Part shown: piece by piece, positions 1-8,079 of the stretch
Layout of the letters: the number at the start of each line of letters is the position of its first letter
Position numbering within the stretch: position 1 is the first letter of the stretch
From: Acidobacteriota bacterium
GTDB taxonomy: Bacteria > Acidobacteriota > Vicinamibacteria > Vicinamibacterales > 2-12-FULL-66-21
Direction: 5' to 3'
Assembly: GCA_013362195.1 (NCBI GenBank)
Contig: JABFWM010000201.1
Span: forward strand, 1-16,753
Length of the DNA: 16,753 nt
Translations under genes and position numbers: made by a program
Notes under the pieces: generated by a model
Databases searched by the model: none
Seen by the model: only the letters and a program-made list of their open reading frames with translations
What the model was told of the DNA's origin: nothing

Positions 1-49
1 ACGTGTCGAGTCGCCCCGCACCGTGGTGGCTGAAGACGCGAGTTCGCCG

Positions 50-952
50 ATGCTGCTGCTGAGTTCATCCCGTTTCGAAGAGCACACAACGCCACCCGGA
101 CATCCCGAGCGTCCCGAACGCGCGCGCGTGTTCACCGAAGCCGCCGCCCGCTGGTCGGCGCGCGGCGTGCGCGTCGCCGAGCCGCGTGCGGCAACGCACG
201 ACGAACTGGCGCGCGTGCACCAGGACGCCTATCTCGCGATGATCCGGTCGACCGCCGGACGCGCGGCGATGCTCGACCCCGACACGTTCACGTCGCCCGA
301 GTCGTACGAGATCGCGCTGCTCGCGGCGGGCGCCGCGGTGCAGGCGGCCGAACACGCGCTCGACACCAGCGAGACGGCGTTCGCGCTGGTGCGGCCGCCC
401 GGCCATCATGCCGAACGCGACCGGGCGATGGGATTCTGCCTGTTCAACAACGTCGCCGTCGCCGCCGCGGCGGCAGTCGCGCGCGGCGTATCGCGCGTCG
501 CCATCGTCGACATCGACGTGCACCACGGCAATGGCACGCAGTGGATCTTCTACGACGAGCCGCGCGTGCTCTACGTGTCCACCCATCAGTTCCCGTTCTA
601 TCCCGGCACCGGCGCCGCGGACGAAACCGGGACGGGCGCCGGCCAGGGCTACACGATGAATGTTCCGCTCGCCGCGGGCGCCACCGACGCGGTGTACGAC
701 GCCGCCTATCAGACGATCGCGCGCCGGCTCGACGAGTACGCGCCGCAGCTGCTGCTCGTCTCCGCCGGCTACGACGCGCATGCCGACGATCCGCTGGCGT
801 CGATGCGCGTCTCGACCGCCGGATACGCGGCCATCGTCGCGCGCCTGAAGGAGGTCGCCGACCGTCACTGCCCGATCGCGCTGGTCACCGAAGGAGGCTA
901 CGACCTCGACGCGCTCGGCGGCTGCCTGGACGCCACGGTCGCGCTGTTCTGA
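50..952 (+). CDS. Histone deacetylase family protein (class II-like / acetoin-utilisation type amidohydrolase)
   Basis: A 300-residue zinc-dependent deacetylase of the arginase/deacetylase fold; bacterial members remove acyl groups from small amines or protein lysines, and the substrate here is unknown. Visible motifs are the N-terminal PPGHPERPERAR (about residues 15-25), the paired active-site histidines in RPPGHHAE (H119, H120), the FCLFNN segment, the zinc ligands in DIDVHHGNGTQ (D156, H158), the third ligand in SAGYDAHADDP (D247) and the catalytic tyrosine in EGGY (Y284). All catalytic residues are present and the length is normal for the family. I chose ATG 50 because MLLLSSSRFEEHTTPPGH matches where family members begin. 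The frame stays open to the left window edge, and GTG 23 or GTG 26 are alternatives, so a longer N-terminus cannot be excluded. It ends 18 bases before leuS and may share a transcript, although leuS appears to have its own promoter. Confidence 0.9.
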   Translation: MLLLSSSRFEEHTTPPGHPERPERARVFTEAAARWSARGVRVAEPRAATHDELARVHQDAYLAMIRSTAGRAAMLDPDTFTSPESYEIALLAAGAAVQAAEHALDTSETAFALVRPPGHHAERDRAMGFCLFNNVAVAAAAAVARGVSRVAIVDIDVHHGNGTQWIFYDEPRVLYVSTHQFPFYPGTGAADETGTGAGQGYTMNVPLAAGATDAVYDAAYQTIARRLDEYAPQLLLVSAGYDAHADDPLASMRVSTAGYAAIVARLKEVADRHCPIALVTEGGYDLDALGGCLDATVALF

Positions 953-955
953 CGC

Positions 956-961
956 TATAAT
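956..961 (+). promoter_or_regulatory. -10-like hexamer just upstream of leuS
   Basis: A perfect TATAAT lies in otherwise GC-rich DNA, followed by nine bases and the GTG start of leuS at 971. A start site 6-7 bases downstream would leave a leader of only about 2-3 nucleotides. An overlapping TAATTT (958-963) would put it even closer. No convincing -35 is visible at 17 bp. An AAGGA occurs at 964-968 but sits only 2 bases from the GTG, too close for normal Shine-Dalgarno use. Confidence 0.5.
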
Positions 962-970
962 TTAAGGATC

Positions 971-3550
971 GTGCCCGAGTACAGGCCGCAGTCGATCGAG
1001 CAGAAGTGGCAGGAGCGCTGGCGCAGCGGGCGCGCGTTCGAGGTCACGGAGGATCCCGGCAAGCCGAAGTTCTATTGCCTCGAGATGTTCGCGTATCCGT
1101 CCGGACACGCGCACGTCGGGCACGTCCGCAACTACATGATCGGCGACGTCGTCGCGCGCATGAAGCGGATGCGCGGCTTCAACGTCCTCCATCCGTTCGG
1201 CTGGGACGCGTTCGGCCTCCCGGCCGAAAATGCCGCGATCAAGAACGGCACGCACCCGGAAACGTGGACGCTCGAGAACATCGCCCACATGAAGGGGCAG
1301 CTCCAGCGGCTCGGCATCAGCTACGCCTGGGAGCGCGAGATCGCGACGTGCCTGCCGGAGTACTACAAGTGGAACCAGTGGATCTTCCTGAAGATGCTGG
1401 AGCGCGATCTCGCGTACCGCAAGCGGTCCAGCGTCAACTGGTGTCCGAGCTGCAACACCGTGCTCGCCAACGAGCAGGTCGTCAACGGCGGCTGCTGGCG
1501 CTGCGGCACGACGGTCACGACGCGCGAGCTCGAGCAGTGGTTCTTCCGGATCACCCAGTACGCCGACGAACTGCTGGACGACATGACCCAGCTCGGCGAG
1601 TGGCCCGACAAGGTGCTCACGATGCAGAGCAACTGGGTCGGGCGATCGCAGGGCGCACGCGTGACGTTTGCGCTCGAATCGAACGCCGGGCGGGCGCTCC
1701 CGCCGCCGCAGCAGCGCGCGTCGGGATCGGACGCGATCGAGGTGTTTACCACCCGCATCGACACGATCTACGGCGCGACCTTCATCGTGCTGGCGCCCGA
1801 GCATCCGCTGGTGCAGCGGTTTGCCGGCGAATCGCCGGACCCGGCGGCGTTTCGCGCGAAGGTCGCGAAGTTCACGAGCCAGGATCGCTCCGCACGCCTG
1901 ACCGGCGAGGTGGAAAAGGAAGGCTTCGACACCGGCCGCCGGGCGATCAACCCGTTCACGAACGAGCCGGTCCCGATCTGGGTCGCGAACTTCGTGCTCA
2001 TGGAGTACGGCACCGGCGCGGTGATGGGCGTGCCCGGGCACGATCAGCGCGACTTCGAGTTCGCGCGGAAGTACGGCCTGCCGATCACGATCGTCGTGCA
2101 GCCCGACGGGGAAACGCTCTCGGCCGAGACCATGACCGAGGCGAAGCCGGGCGCCGGACGGCTGGTCGCCTCCGGTGAGTTCAGCGGCCTCGACTGGGAA
2201 GAAGGCAACCGCCGCATGACCGAAGCGGCGCGGCAGCGCGGCATCGGCCACGGCACCGTGCAGTACCGCCTGAAGGACTGGGGCATCTCGCGCCAGCGCT
2301 ATTGGGGAACCCCCATCCCCGTGGTCTATTGCGAGACGCACGGCCTGGTCGGCGTCCCCTACGACCAGCTGCCGGTGGAACTGCCGAAGATCGCGGCGTT
2401 CTCGGGCCGCGGCGATTCGCCGCTCGCGCAGATCCCGGAATTCGTGAACACGACGTGTCCCGAATGCGGCGGACCGGCGCGCCGCGAGACCGATACGATG
2501 GACACGTTCGTCGATTCATCGTGGTACTTCTTCCGCTTCTGCGATCCGCGCAACGCCGATCTGCCGTTCGATCCGGAGCACGTCGGCTACTGGGGCCCGG
2601 TCGATTTCTACAGCGGCGGCGTCGAACACGCGATCCTGCACCTGATTTACTCGCGGTTCTTCACGCGGGTGTTCCGCGACCTCGGCATGACGCACCTCAG
2701 CGAACCGTTCGCCCGCCTTTTGACGCAGGGCATGGTGCTCAAGAGCGGCCAGGTCATGTCGAAGTCCAAGGGGAACGTCGTCGATCCCGACGACATGATC
2801 CAGAAGTACGGGGCCGATGCGCTCCGCCTCTACGTGATGTTCGTCGCGCCGCCCGAGAAAGAGATCGAGTGGACCGATGCCGGGCTCGAGGGAAGTTTCC
2901 GGTTCCTCGCGCGCGTGTGGCGCCTTGCCGACTCGCTGTGCGACACAATCGGCGGCCACGGCATCCCGGCCCCGTCAGCGGTCGCGCTCAACGACGAAGA
3001 GCGGGCGCTGCGGCGCAAGACGCATCAGACGATCAAGCGCGTGACCATCGATCTCGATCCGCGCGTGCACCTGAACACCGCGGTGTCCGCGATGATGGAG
3101 CTCGTCAACGAGCTGTACGCGTTCTGCAGTCACACCCGGTGCGGGCCGGTGAGCGAGGACAGCGACAACGTCGGCGTCGTCGAGCGGCCGGCCACGATTG
3201 CCGTGCTCAAGGAAGCGGTCGAGGCGCTCGTCCGCATGCTGTCGCCGTTCGCGCCGCACATGGCGGAGGAGCTCTGGGAATCGCTCGGGCACCGGGACGG
3301 CATCACGGCCGCCGGCTGGCCGGAGTACGACGAGACGGTCGCGAAGGCGGAAGAGATCGTGGTCCCCGTGCAGATCAACGGCAAGGTCCGTGCGCGGATC
3401 ACGGTGCCGGCAGACACGCCCGAGGACGACCTGCGGACGATGGTGCTCGCCGATGCGCAGGTCCGCTCGCATCTGGATGGCCGCGCGGTTCAGAAGATCA
3501 TGGTCGCGCCGAACGGACGACTCGTCAGCATCGTGGTGCAGCACGGATGA
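971..3550 (+). CDS. leuS: Leucyl-tRNA synthetase (LeuRS)
   Basis: This cytoplasmic class I aminoacyl-tRNA synthetase charges tRNA-Leu with leucine. At 859 residues it has normal bacterial length. The HIGH motif is HVGH (H48-H51), in the context AYPSGHAHVGHVRNY. A zinc-binding module has two CxxC pairs (C158/C161 and C175/C178). The CP1 editing domain (about 225-420) contains TTRIDTIYGAT (from 260) and the conserved aspartate in GVPGHDQRD (D358). A second cysteine pair, CPEC, is near 496-499. The KMSKS loop reads VMSKS (595-599): the first lysine is valine, while the second lysine (K598) is kept. The anticodon-binding helical domain and C-terminal domain (VPVQINGKVRARI) complete it. The GTG start fits the N-terminus of homologues (PEYRPQSIEQKWQ). 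It overlaps lptE by four bases, indicating a leuS-lptE-holA operon. Confidence 0.98.
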   Translation: MPEYRPQSIEQKWQERWRSGRAFEVTEDPGKPKFYCLEMFAYPSGHAHVGHVRNYMIGDVVARMKRMRGFNVLHPFGWDAFGLPAENAAIKNGTHPETWTLENIAHMKGQLQRLGISYAWEREIATCLPEYYKWNQWIFLKMLERDLAYRKRSSVNWCPSCNTVLANEQVVNGGCWRCGTTVTTRELEQWFFRITQYADELLDDMTQLGEWPDKVLTMQSNWVGRSQGARVTFALESNAGRALPPPQQRASGSDAIEVFTTRIDTIYGATFIVLAPEHPLVQRFAGESPDPAAFRAKVAKFTSQDRSARLTGEVEKEGFDTGRRAINPFTNEPVPIWVANFVLMEYGTGAVMGVPGHDQRDFEFARKYGLPITIVVQPDGETLSAETMTEAKPGAGRLVASGEFSGLDWEEGNRRMTEAARQRGIGHGTVQYRLKDWGISRQRYWGTPIPVVYCETHGLVGVPYDQLPVELPKIAAFSGRGDSPLAQIPEFVNTTCPECGGPARRETDTMDTFVDSSWYFFRFCDPRNADLPFDPEHVGYWGPVDFYSGGVEHAILHLIYSRFFTRVFRDLGMTHLSEPFARLLTQGMVLKSGQVMSKSKGNVVDPDDMIQKYGADALRLYVMFVAPPEKEIEWTDAGLEGSFRFLARVWRLADSLCDTIGGHGIPAPSAVALNDEERALRRKTHQTIKRVTIDLDPRVHLNTAVSAMMELVNELYAFCSHTRCGPVSEDSDNVGVVERPATIAVLKEAVEALVRMLSPFAPHMAEELWESLGHRDGITAAGWPEYDETVAKAEEIVVPVQINGKVRARITVPADTPEDDLRTMVLADAQVRSHLDGRAVQKIMVAPNGRLVSIVVQHG

Positions 3551-4074
3551 CCAGATATCTGCTCGTGATCGCGGCGCTCCTGCTGCAGACGGGATGCGGG
3601 TACTCGCTGGCGGGACGGGGCTCCTTCCTGCCGGCCTACATCCACCGCATCGGCATCCCGCAGTTCACGAACCAGACGGCGGTGTTCGACGTCGAGCGGC
3701 GCATTACCGAACGGGTCAAGACGGAGTTCGTCGGACGCGGCAAGTACGTCGTCGTTCCCGATGCGACCGGCGTCGATGCGGTGCTGTCCGGCACCATTGC
3801 GTCGATCACGCTTTCCCCGGCCGCGTTCAACGATCAGAATCAGGCCACCCGCTACGTGCTGACCCTGACCGCGAACGTCGAGTTCAAGGACCTGAAGGCG
3901 AACAAGGTGCTGTGGTCGAACCCCTCGATGCAGTATCGCGAGGAGTTCGACGTCACGACCGGCACCAGCACGCTCGATCCGACGGCCTTCTTCGGGCAGG
4001 ACGTCAACGCGCTCGACCGCATCACGGCCGAATTCGCCCGCGCCGTGGTCAGCGCCATTCTCGAGGCATTCTAG
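3547..4074 (+). CDS. lptE: LPS-assembly lipoprotein LptE
   Basis: A 175-residue outer-membrane lipoprotein that in the known system plugs the LptD beta-barrel and helps insert lipopolysaccharide in the outer leaflet. The N-terminus MTRYLLVIAALLLQTGCGYS is a short lipoprotein signal peptide with the lipidated cysteine at C17, followed by the GYSL typical of LptE. A family-like core follows (AYIHRIGIPQFTNQTAVFDVERRITERV, then VDAVLSGTIASI and KVLWSNPSMQYREEF). The start ATG overlaps the leuS stop as ATGA, so translational coupling is likely. The leuS-lptE-holA order is also seen in proteobacteria, which supports the call. Its presence implies an outer membrane with LPS. The -3 position of the lipobox is glutamine, slightly off consensus. 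The frame is open far upstream inside leuS, but that part is out-of-frame shadow. Confidence 0.92.
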   Translation: MTRYLLVIAALLLQTGCGYSLAGRGSFLPAYIHRIGIPQFTNQTAVFDVERRITERVKTEFVGRGKYVVVPDATGVDAVLSGTIASITLSPAAFNDQNQATRYVLTLTANVEFKDLKANKVLWSNPSMQYREEFDVTTGTSTLDPTAFFGQDVNALDRITAEFARAVVSAILEAF

Positions 4075-4080
4075 CCACCG

Positions 4081-4106
4081 CGGACGCACACGGATGGACA
4101 CGGATA
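4081..4106. repeat. Short tandem ACACGGAT repeat in the lptE-holA gap
   Basis: ACACGGAT occurs at 4088-4095 and again at 4098-4105, a 10-bp period (ACACGGATGG), preceded by a related CGCGGACGC. The array fills most of the 42-base gap between the lptE stop and the holA start and ends just before the holA ribosome-binding site. It resembles ACACGG-rich spacer repeats that I recall from intergenic regions of several GC-rich phyla. A related longer array lies near 15254-15342. Confidence 0.5.
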
Positions 4107-4111
4107 GGGAG
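4106..4111 (+). promoter_or_regulatory. Ribosome-binding site deciding the holA start
   Basis: AGGGAG lies 5 bases before ATG 4117 but only 2 bases before GTG 4114. The spacing favours the ATG as the real start, giving 339 residues. Confidence 0.6.
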
Positions 4112-4116
4112 CCGTG

Positions 4117-5136
4117 ATGGCCGCCGCCACCCCATCGCAAGTTCGCAAGGCGATTACGAGCCGCACGCCCGATCCCGTCTATCTCATCGTCGGCGATGAC
4201 GACGCGGAGATGTCCCGGCTGGCCTCGGACGTGACGACGGTCGTCGACGACGAGCTGCGCGCGTTCAACGTCGAACGGCTGTATGCGGGAGACAAGGGCG
4301 TGACCGCGGCGTCGATCGTCGAGTCCGCGCGGATGCTGCCGATGATGGCGGATCGCCGCGTCGTGGTGGTGGTACGCGCTGAACGCCTGCTCAAGCCGAA
4401 GCGCCGAGGACGCGCCGCCGAAGAAGAGACCGACGACGGCGATAGCGGGGAACCGGCGAGCGATCTCGATGTCCTCACCGAGTACGTGCAGCGGCCGGAG
4501 CCGTCAACGACGCTGGTGATTGCCGCGGCGGATGTCGATCGCACCCGGCGCGTCGGCAAGGCGCTCTACAAGCACGCGACGGTCGTTGAATGCTGGGGGC
4601 TGAAAGCCGGCAAGGAAGTGCGCGGCTACGACCTCCCGAACGCGGTCCGCAAGGGCGAAGCGCTCGTGAAGGCCGCCGCCGCCGAAAGCGGACAGCAGAT
4701 CGAGCCGGCCGCGGCGCGGCTGCTCGCCGAACGCGCCGGGACCGACATCGCGCGGCTCCGCGGCGATCTCGAACGGCTGCTCCTGTTCGCCGCCGGGCGC
4801 GCGAAAATCACGGCCGCCGATGCGCGGGAAGTGGTCAGCGCCGAAGCGGCCCACGACGACTGGGCGGTGACCAACGCGATCCAGCAGGGAAACACCGCCG
4901 AGGCGCTGCGGCAACTGGGGCTCGCGCTCGACGGCGGAGAGGTGCCCTACAAGATTGCCGGCCAGCTCGCGTGGTTCGTGCGCGAGAAGCTGGCGGCCAC
5001 CGATCCACGGCGGGTGCCGGCAGCGGTGGATGCGCTCTTTCGAACGGATGTCGATCTGAAAAGCTCGGGCGGTGACCCGCGTGTGCTGCTGGAGCGGCTG
5101 GTCGTCGAGCTGTGCGGGGCGAAGGGGCGCCGCTAG
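4117..5136 (+). CDS. holA: DNA polymerase III delta subunit
   Basis: The delta subunit of the clamp loader opens the beta sliding clamp during replication. The 339-residue protein has the expected layout: an N-terminal AAA+-like domain lacking a true P-loop (DPVYLIVGDDDAEMSR, about 19-34, and RRVVVVVRAERLLKP, about 80-94), a middle domain (about 165-245, with ARLLAERAGTDIARLRGDLERLLLF), and a C-terminal collar domain (VTNAIQQGNTAEALRQL and EVPYKIAGQLAWFVREKL, about 251-292). A charged loop at about 93-113 (KPKRRG followed by EEETDDGD) is probably a surface insertion. It follows lptE by 42 bases, with its own ribosome-binding site. Its TAG stop overlaps the stop codon of the convergent rpsT, so there is no room for a terminator after the gene. 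Confidence 0.93.
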   Translation: MAAATPSQVRKAITSRTPDPVYLIVGDDDAEMSRLASDVTTVVDDELRAFNVERLYAGDKGVTAASIVESARMLPMMADRRVVVVVRAERLLKPKRRGRAAEEETDDGDSGEPASDLDVLTEYVQRPEPSTTLVIAAADVDRTRRVGKALYKHATVVECWGLKAGKEVRGYDLPNAVRKGEALVKAAAAESGQQIEPAAARLLAERAGTDIARLRGDLERLLLFAAGRAKITAADAREVVSAEAAHDDWAVTNAIQQGNTAEALRQLGLALDGGEVPYKIAGQLAWFVREKLAATDPRRVPAAVDALFRTDVDLKSSGGDPRVLLERLVVELCGAKGRR

Positions 5137-5405
5137 GCGGCGGCGGTCTTCTTGGTGACCCGCTTGGCGAGGCGCGACTTGTAGCGCGACGCGGCGTTGC
5201 GGTGAATGACGCCCTTGCCGGCCATCTTGTCGACCAGCGAGATCGTGCTGCGGAGCGCGTCTTTCACGTCGGCGGGAGTACCCCCGTCGATGGCGGCGCG
5301 GATATTCCGGAGCGCGCTGCGCAGCCGGCTGCGGAGCTGACGGTTCGCCTCGCGGCGGACGATGTTCTGGCGATGGGCCTTCAGTGCGGAAGCGTGACTA
5401 GCCAT
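5133..5405 (-). CDS. rpsT: 30S ribosomal protein S20
   Basis: A 90-residue basic helical protein that binds 16S rRNA in the small subunit. The start MASHASALKAHRQNIVRREANR and the core SALRNIRAAID, DALRSTISLVDKMAGKGVIHRNAASRYKSRLAKRV are classic S20, including the K/R-rich C-terminus KRVTKK. I chose ATG 5405 because S20 proteins begin MA(N/S)HxSA. There is no Shine-Dalgarno right before it. The frame continues open to a GTG at 5471, which does have a -10-like hexamer and AGGAG just ahead, so an extended form is formally possible but would add 22 residues not known in S20. It converges on holA; the two stops share a CTAG palindrome. Confidence 0.96.
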   Translation of the reverse strand: MASHASALKAHRQNIVRREANRQLRSRLRSALRNIRAAIDGGTPADVKDALRSTISLVDKMAGKGVIHRNAASRYKSRLAKRVTKKTAAA

Positions 5406-5486
5406 AAAACAGAGATATCGTATGCCTAAGCTGACGGTTGACCTGCGGGGGGCGCCATCCGCCCCAGCCACAAACTCCTGATTGTA
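5406..5486 (-). promoter_or_regulatory. Putative rpsT promoter and structured leader
   Basis: On the minus strand a TACAAT hexamer (5486-5481) lies in the gap after the ADOP gene and is the best -10 for rpsT; no good -35 is visible. Transcription from it would give a leader of about 70 nucleotides before ATG 5405. The leader holds a compact hairpin, GGGGCG-GATGG-CGCCCC (plus-strand 5449-5465, 6-bp stem, 5-nt loop). S20 represses its own translation in E. coli, so a leader element would make sense, but this is inference. Confidence 0.4.
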
Positions 5487-5492
5487 GCATAC

Positions 5493-5510
5493 GCCCGGCA
5501 GAGCCCGGGC
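5493..5510 (-). terminator. Hairpin after the ADOP permease gene
   Basis: Just downstream of the permease stop the minus strand forms GCCCGG-GCTCTG-CCGGGC, a 6-bp GC stem with a 6-nt loop. No T-tract follows (GTATGC), so it is at best a weak or factor-assisted terminator separating the permease from rpsT. Confidence 0.4.
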
Positions 5511-5511
5511 C

Positions 5512-8025
5512 TCATTCGGCCCGGAGCGCGGTCACCGGATCCACTGAAACGGCGCGGCGCGCGGGAACGTAGCCGGCGGCGAACGCGACCCCGGCGAGCA
5601 GCGCCGCCGCCGCCATCAAGGTCACGGGATCGCCAGCCTGCACGCCGTACAGCAGCGAGGTCATCACGCGCGTGAGGCCGAGCGCGCCGGCCGCCCCGAT
5701 GGCAACGCCCGTCGCGATCACCAGGCCGGCCTTTCGCAGCACGAGCGTGACGACGTCACGAGGCTGGGCGCCGAGCGCCATGCGGACGCCAATTTCGGGT
5801 GTCCGCTGCGCGACCGCCTGCGCCATGACGCCGAAGACGCCGATGGCGGTCAACAGCAGCGCGAGGCCGGCGAATGCCGCGAGCAACCACACGCTCACCC
5901 GCGTCCGCCACATCGCGTCACGCACGCGCTCGTCCATCGTCTTGATTTCGCCCAGCGGAAGGTTCGCGTCGAGCGCGTGCAGCTCGCGGGTGACCGCGGC
6001 AACGACCCGGCTCGCGTCGAGCGCGCTGCGCACGAACAGCCGTGCGCCGGGCTGGTACGACTGCGCGAGTGGTGCGTAGACCTCCGGCATCACCGCGGAC
6101 TCGAGCGCGCGATACCGCACGTCGGCCACCACGCCGACGACGTCGGCGCCACTTCCGAACGAGCCCATGCCGATCGCCACTCTTCTGCCGAGCGGCGTGC
6201 CGTCTGGCCAGATGGCGCGGGCCGCCGCCTCATTCACGATCAGCACCTTCGGCTGGCCCTCCCGATCCCGATCGGTAAACGTGCGTCCCTGCAGGACGCG
6301 AATCCCGAGCGTCGAGAAATACTCCGGCGACACCCACTGGATCCCGACGACGGGATCGCGGCCGTCGCGCCGCGGCCCGGCGGGCGGAAACCACATGATC
6401 GTCGCGCTGCATCCGCCCGAGAGCGGCGGGCAGGTTCCGAGCGCGGCGGAGTCGACGCCGGGCAGGGCACGGGTGCGATCGAGGAGCGTCGTGAACAGCG
6501 CGGACCCGGTCTGGCTCGTGTAGGTCGTGCGAGGGAGACTCAGTCGGACCGTCACGATATTCCGATGGCTGATGCCGAGATCGATCGCCCGCAGGTGTCG
6601 TGCGCTCCTGATCATCAGGCCCGCGCCGGCGAGCAGAACGAGCGCGAGTCCTATCTGTGCGGCGACGAGCACCGCGCGTCCGTCCAGCCATCGCAGGCGG
6701 CGGCCAGGACGTATGCCGCGGGCCCTGAGCGCGTGAATCGGACGCAATGACGACGCGACGATGGCGGGGAAGAGGGAGACGAGCAGGACGGTGACGAGCG
6801 CCACTCCTGATGTGAACAGCATGGCCGCGAGGTCGAGATGGATCGCCCCCGCGCCGATGCGGGTGAGTCCTGCGGCACCTGCCGTCCGCGGCACGCCTGG
6901 CGCGATCGCGCTGCGGAAGAACACGTCCGGATCGGGCAGCAGCGCGCCAGCCGCGGCCAGCACGGCCGCGGCGATCCCCACGCCCGCTGCTGCCGCAAGG
7001 ACGGAGAGGACCAGCCCCTCCGCGAGGAACTGCCGCAGCACGTGCCCGCGGCTCGCGCCTAGCGCGAGACGGACGGCCACCTCGCGCTCGCGACCGAGTC
7101 CTCTCGCGACGAGAAGGTTGGTGAGATTCACACAGGCAATGAGCAGGACGAACGCCACCGCCCCGAAGAGCAGCAGCGACGCGCGGCGGATGTCGACGTC
7201 GGCGCGCGAGGCGTTGAGCGAGACCGCGATGGCGCCCCACGGCGCGCCGCTGCTGTTGGCGTCGCGATGCGCCGCGTCGATGCGCGGACCGAGCAGCCGC
7301 ACCGCGGCCATCGCTTCCGCTTCCGACACGCGTGCCCGGCGGCGTGCCACGACGGTGTAGGCGTGCGACTGCGCCTGATCGAGTTGCGCCGGCTCGATGG
7401 CCGCGAGCGGCACGAACACGTCGGCATTGCCCGTCAGTCCCCTGAATCCCCGCGGCAGGACGCCGACGATGGTGTAGCGCGCCCCGTTGAGATCGATGCC
7501 GCCGCCAACAACTGCCGGATCGCCGCCGAACCGCCGCAGCCAGAGCCCGTGGCCGATCATCGCCACGCGTGCAGCACCCTTCCGATGCGCTTCGTCGTGC
7601 GTGAACGTCCGTCCCAGCGCCGCGCCGAGTCCAAGCACGTCCGGATAGCGGTCGCTGACGACTTCACCGCGGACGCGCTCCGGTGCGCCGCCGCCGGTGA
7701 CGTCGACGTCGCGGCCCGAGAAGAATGCCGCGTCTTCGAACACCTCCTGCATCTCCGTAAAGGAGCGGTACTTCGGATACGACCATTCGGGCAGGGCGCC
7801 GAACACACCCGGGCGAGTGCGATCCGGAACGAGCAGATGCACGAGCATGAGGCGGTCGGCCTGTTCGAACGGCAATGGCTTCAGCAGCACCGCGTTGACG
7901 ACCGCAAACATGGCCGTGTTGGCGCCGATGCCGAGACCGAGCGTCAGGACCGCGACGGTCGTGAACCCCGGCGCTCGCGACAGCATCCGCAGCGCGTAGC
8001 GGAGATCCCGCAGCCATCCGTTCAT
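5512..8025 (-). CDS. ADOP-type duplicated ABC transporter permease (MacB/FtsX-like)
   Basis: An 837-residue membrane protein with two MacB-periplasmic-core plus FtsX units fused head to tail, the hallmark of the acidobacterial duplicated orphan permeases. The start MNGWLRDLRYALRMLSRAPGF leads into TM1 (about 21-47, LTLGLGIGANTAMFAVVNAVLL). A periplasmic core (about 50-280) comes next, then the first FtsX block (about 283-425) with ARGLGREREVAVRLALGASR. A second TM and core start near 450, and the final FtsX block (about 710-837) contains TPEIGVRMALGAQPRDVV and ends VPARRAVSVDPVTALRAE. ATG 8025 has an AGGAG seven bases upstream. No ATPase or membrane-fusion gene is adjacent, matching the orphan label. 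By analogy with MacB it may transmit force or export lipids, peptides or toxins, but substrate and ATPase partner are unknown. Confidence 0.92.
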   Translation of the reverse strand: MNGWLRDLRYALRMLSRAPGFTTVAVLTLGLGIGANTAMFAVVNAVLLKPLPFEQADRLMLVHLLVPDRTRPGVFGALPEWSYPKYRSFTEMQEVFEDAAFFSGRDVDVTGGGAPERVRGEVVSDRYPDVLGLGAALGRTFTHDEAHRKGAARVAMIGHGLWLRRFGGDPAVVGGGIDLNGARYTIVGVLPRGFRGLTGNADVFVPLAAIEPAQLDQAQSHAYTVVARRRARVSEAEAMAAVRLLGPRIDAAHRDANSSGAPWGAIAVSLNASRADVDIRRASLLLFGAVAFVLLIACVNLTNLLVARGLGREREVAVRLALGASRGHVLRQFLAEGLVLSVLAAAAGVGIAAAVLAAAGALLPDPDVFFRSAIAPGVPRTAGAAGLTRIGAGAIHLDLAAMLFTSGVALVTVLLVSLFPAIVASSLRPIHALRARGIRPGRRLRWLDGRAVLVAAQIGLALVLLAGAGLMIRSARHLRAIDLGISHRNIVTVRLSLPRTTYTSQTGSALFTTLLDRTRALPGVDSAALGTCPPLSGGCSATIMWFPPAGPRRDGRDPVVGIQWVSPEYFSTLGIRVLQGRTFTDRDREGQPKVLIVNEAAARAIWPDGTPLGRRVAIGMGSFGSGADVVGVVADVRYRALESAVMPEVYAPLAQSYQPGARLFVRSALDASRVVAAVTRELHALDANLPLGEIKTMDERVRDAMWRTRVSVWLLAAFAGLALLLTAIGVFGVMAQAVAQRTPEIGVRMALGAQPRDVVTLVLRKAGLVIATGVAIGAAGALGLTRVMTSLLYGVQAGDPVTLMAAAALLAGVAFAAGYVPARRAVSVDPVTALRAE

Positions 8026-8079
8026 CGTCGATCTCCTGGTGACGCGGCGTCCGCCGATCGCGTCGCTGCGCCGCGCGAT

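Noticed and set aside
962..2341. 459-codon open frame on the minus strand opposite leuS
   Set aside because: It is fully antisense to a confident leuS, has low-complexity Arg/Ala/Asp/His composition and no recognisable domain; such mirror frames are normal in GC-rich DNA.
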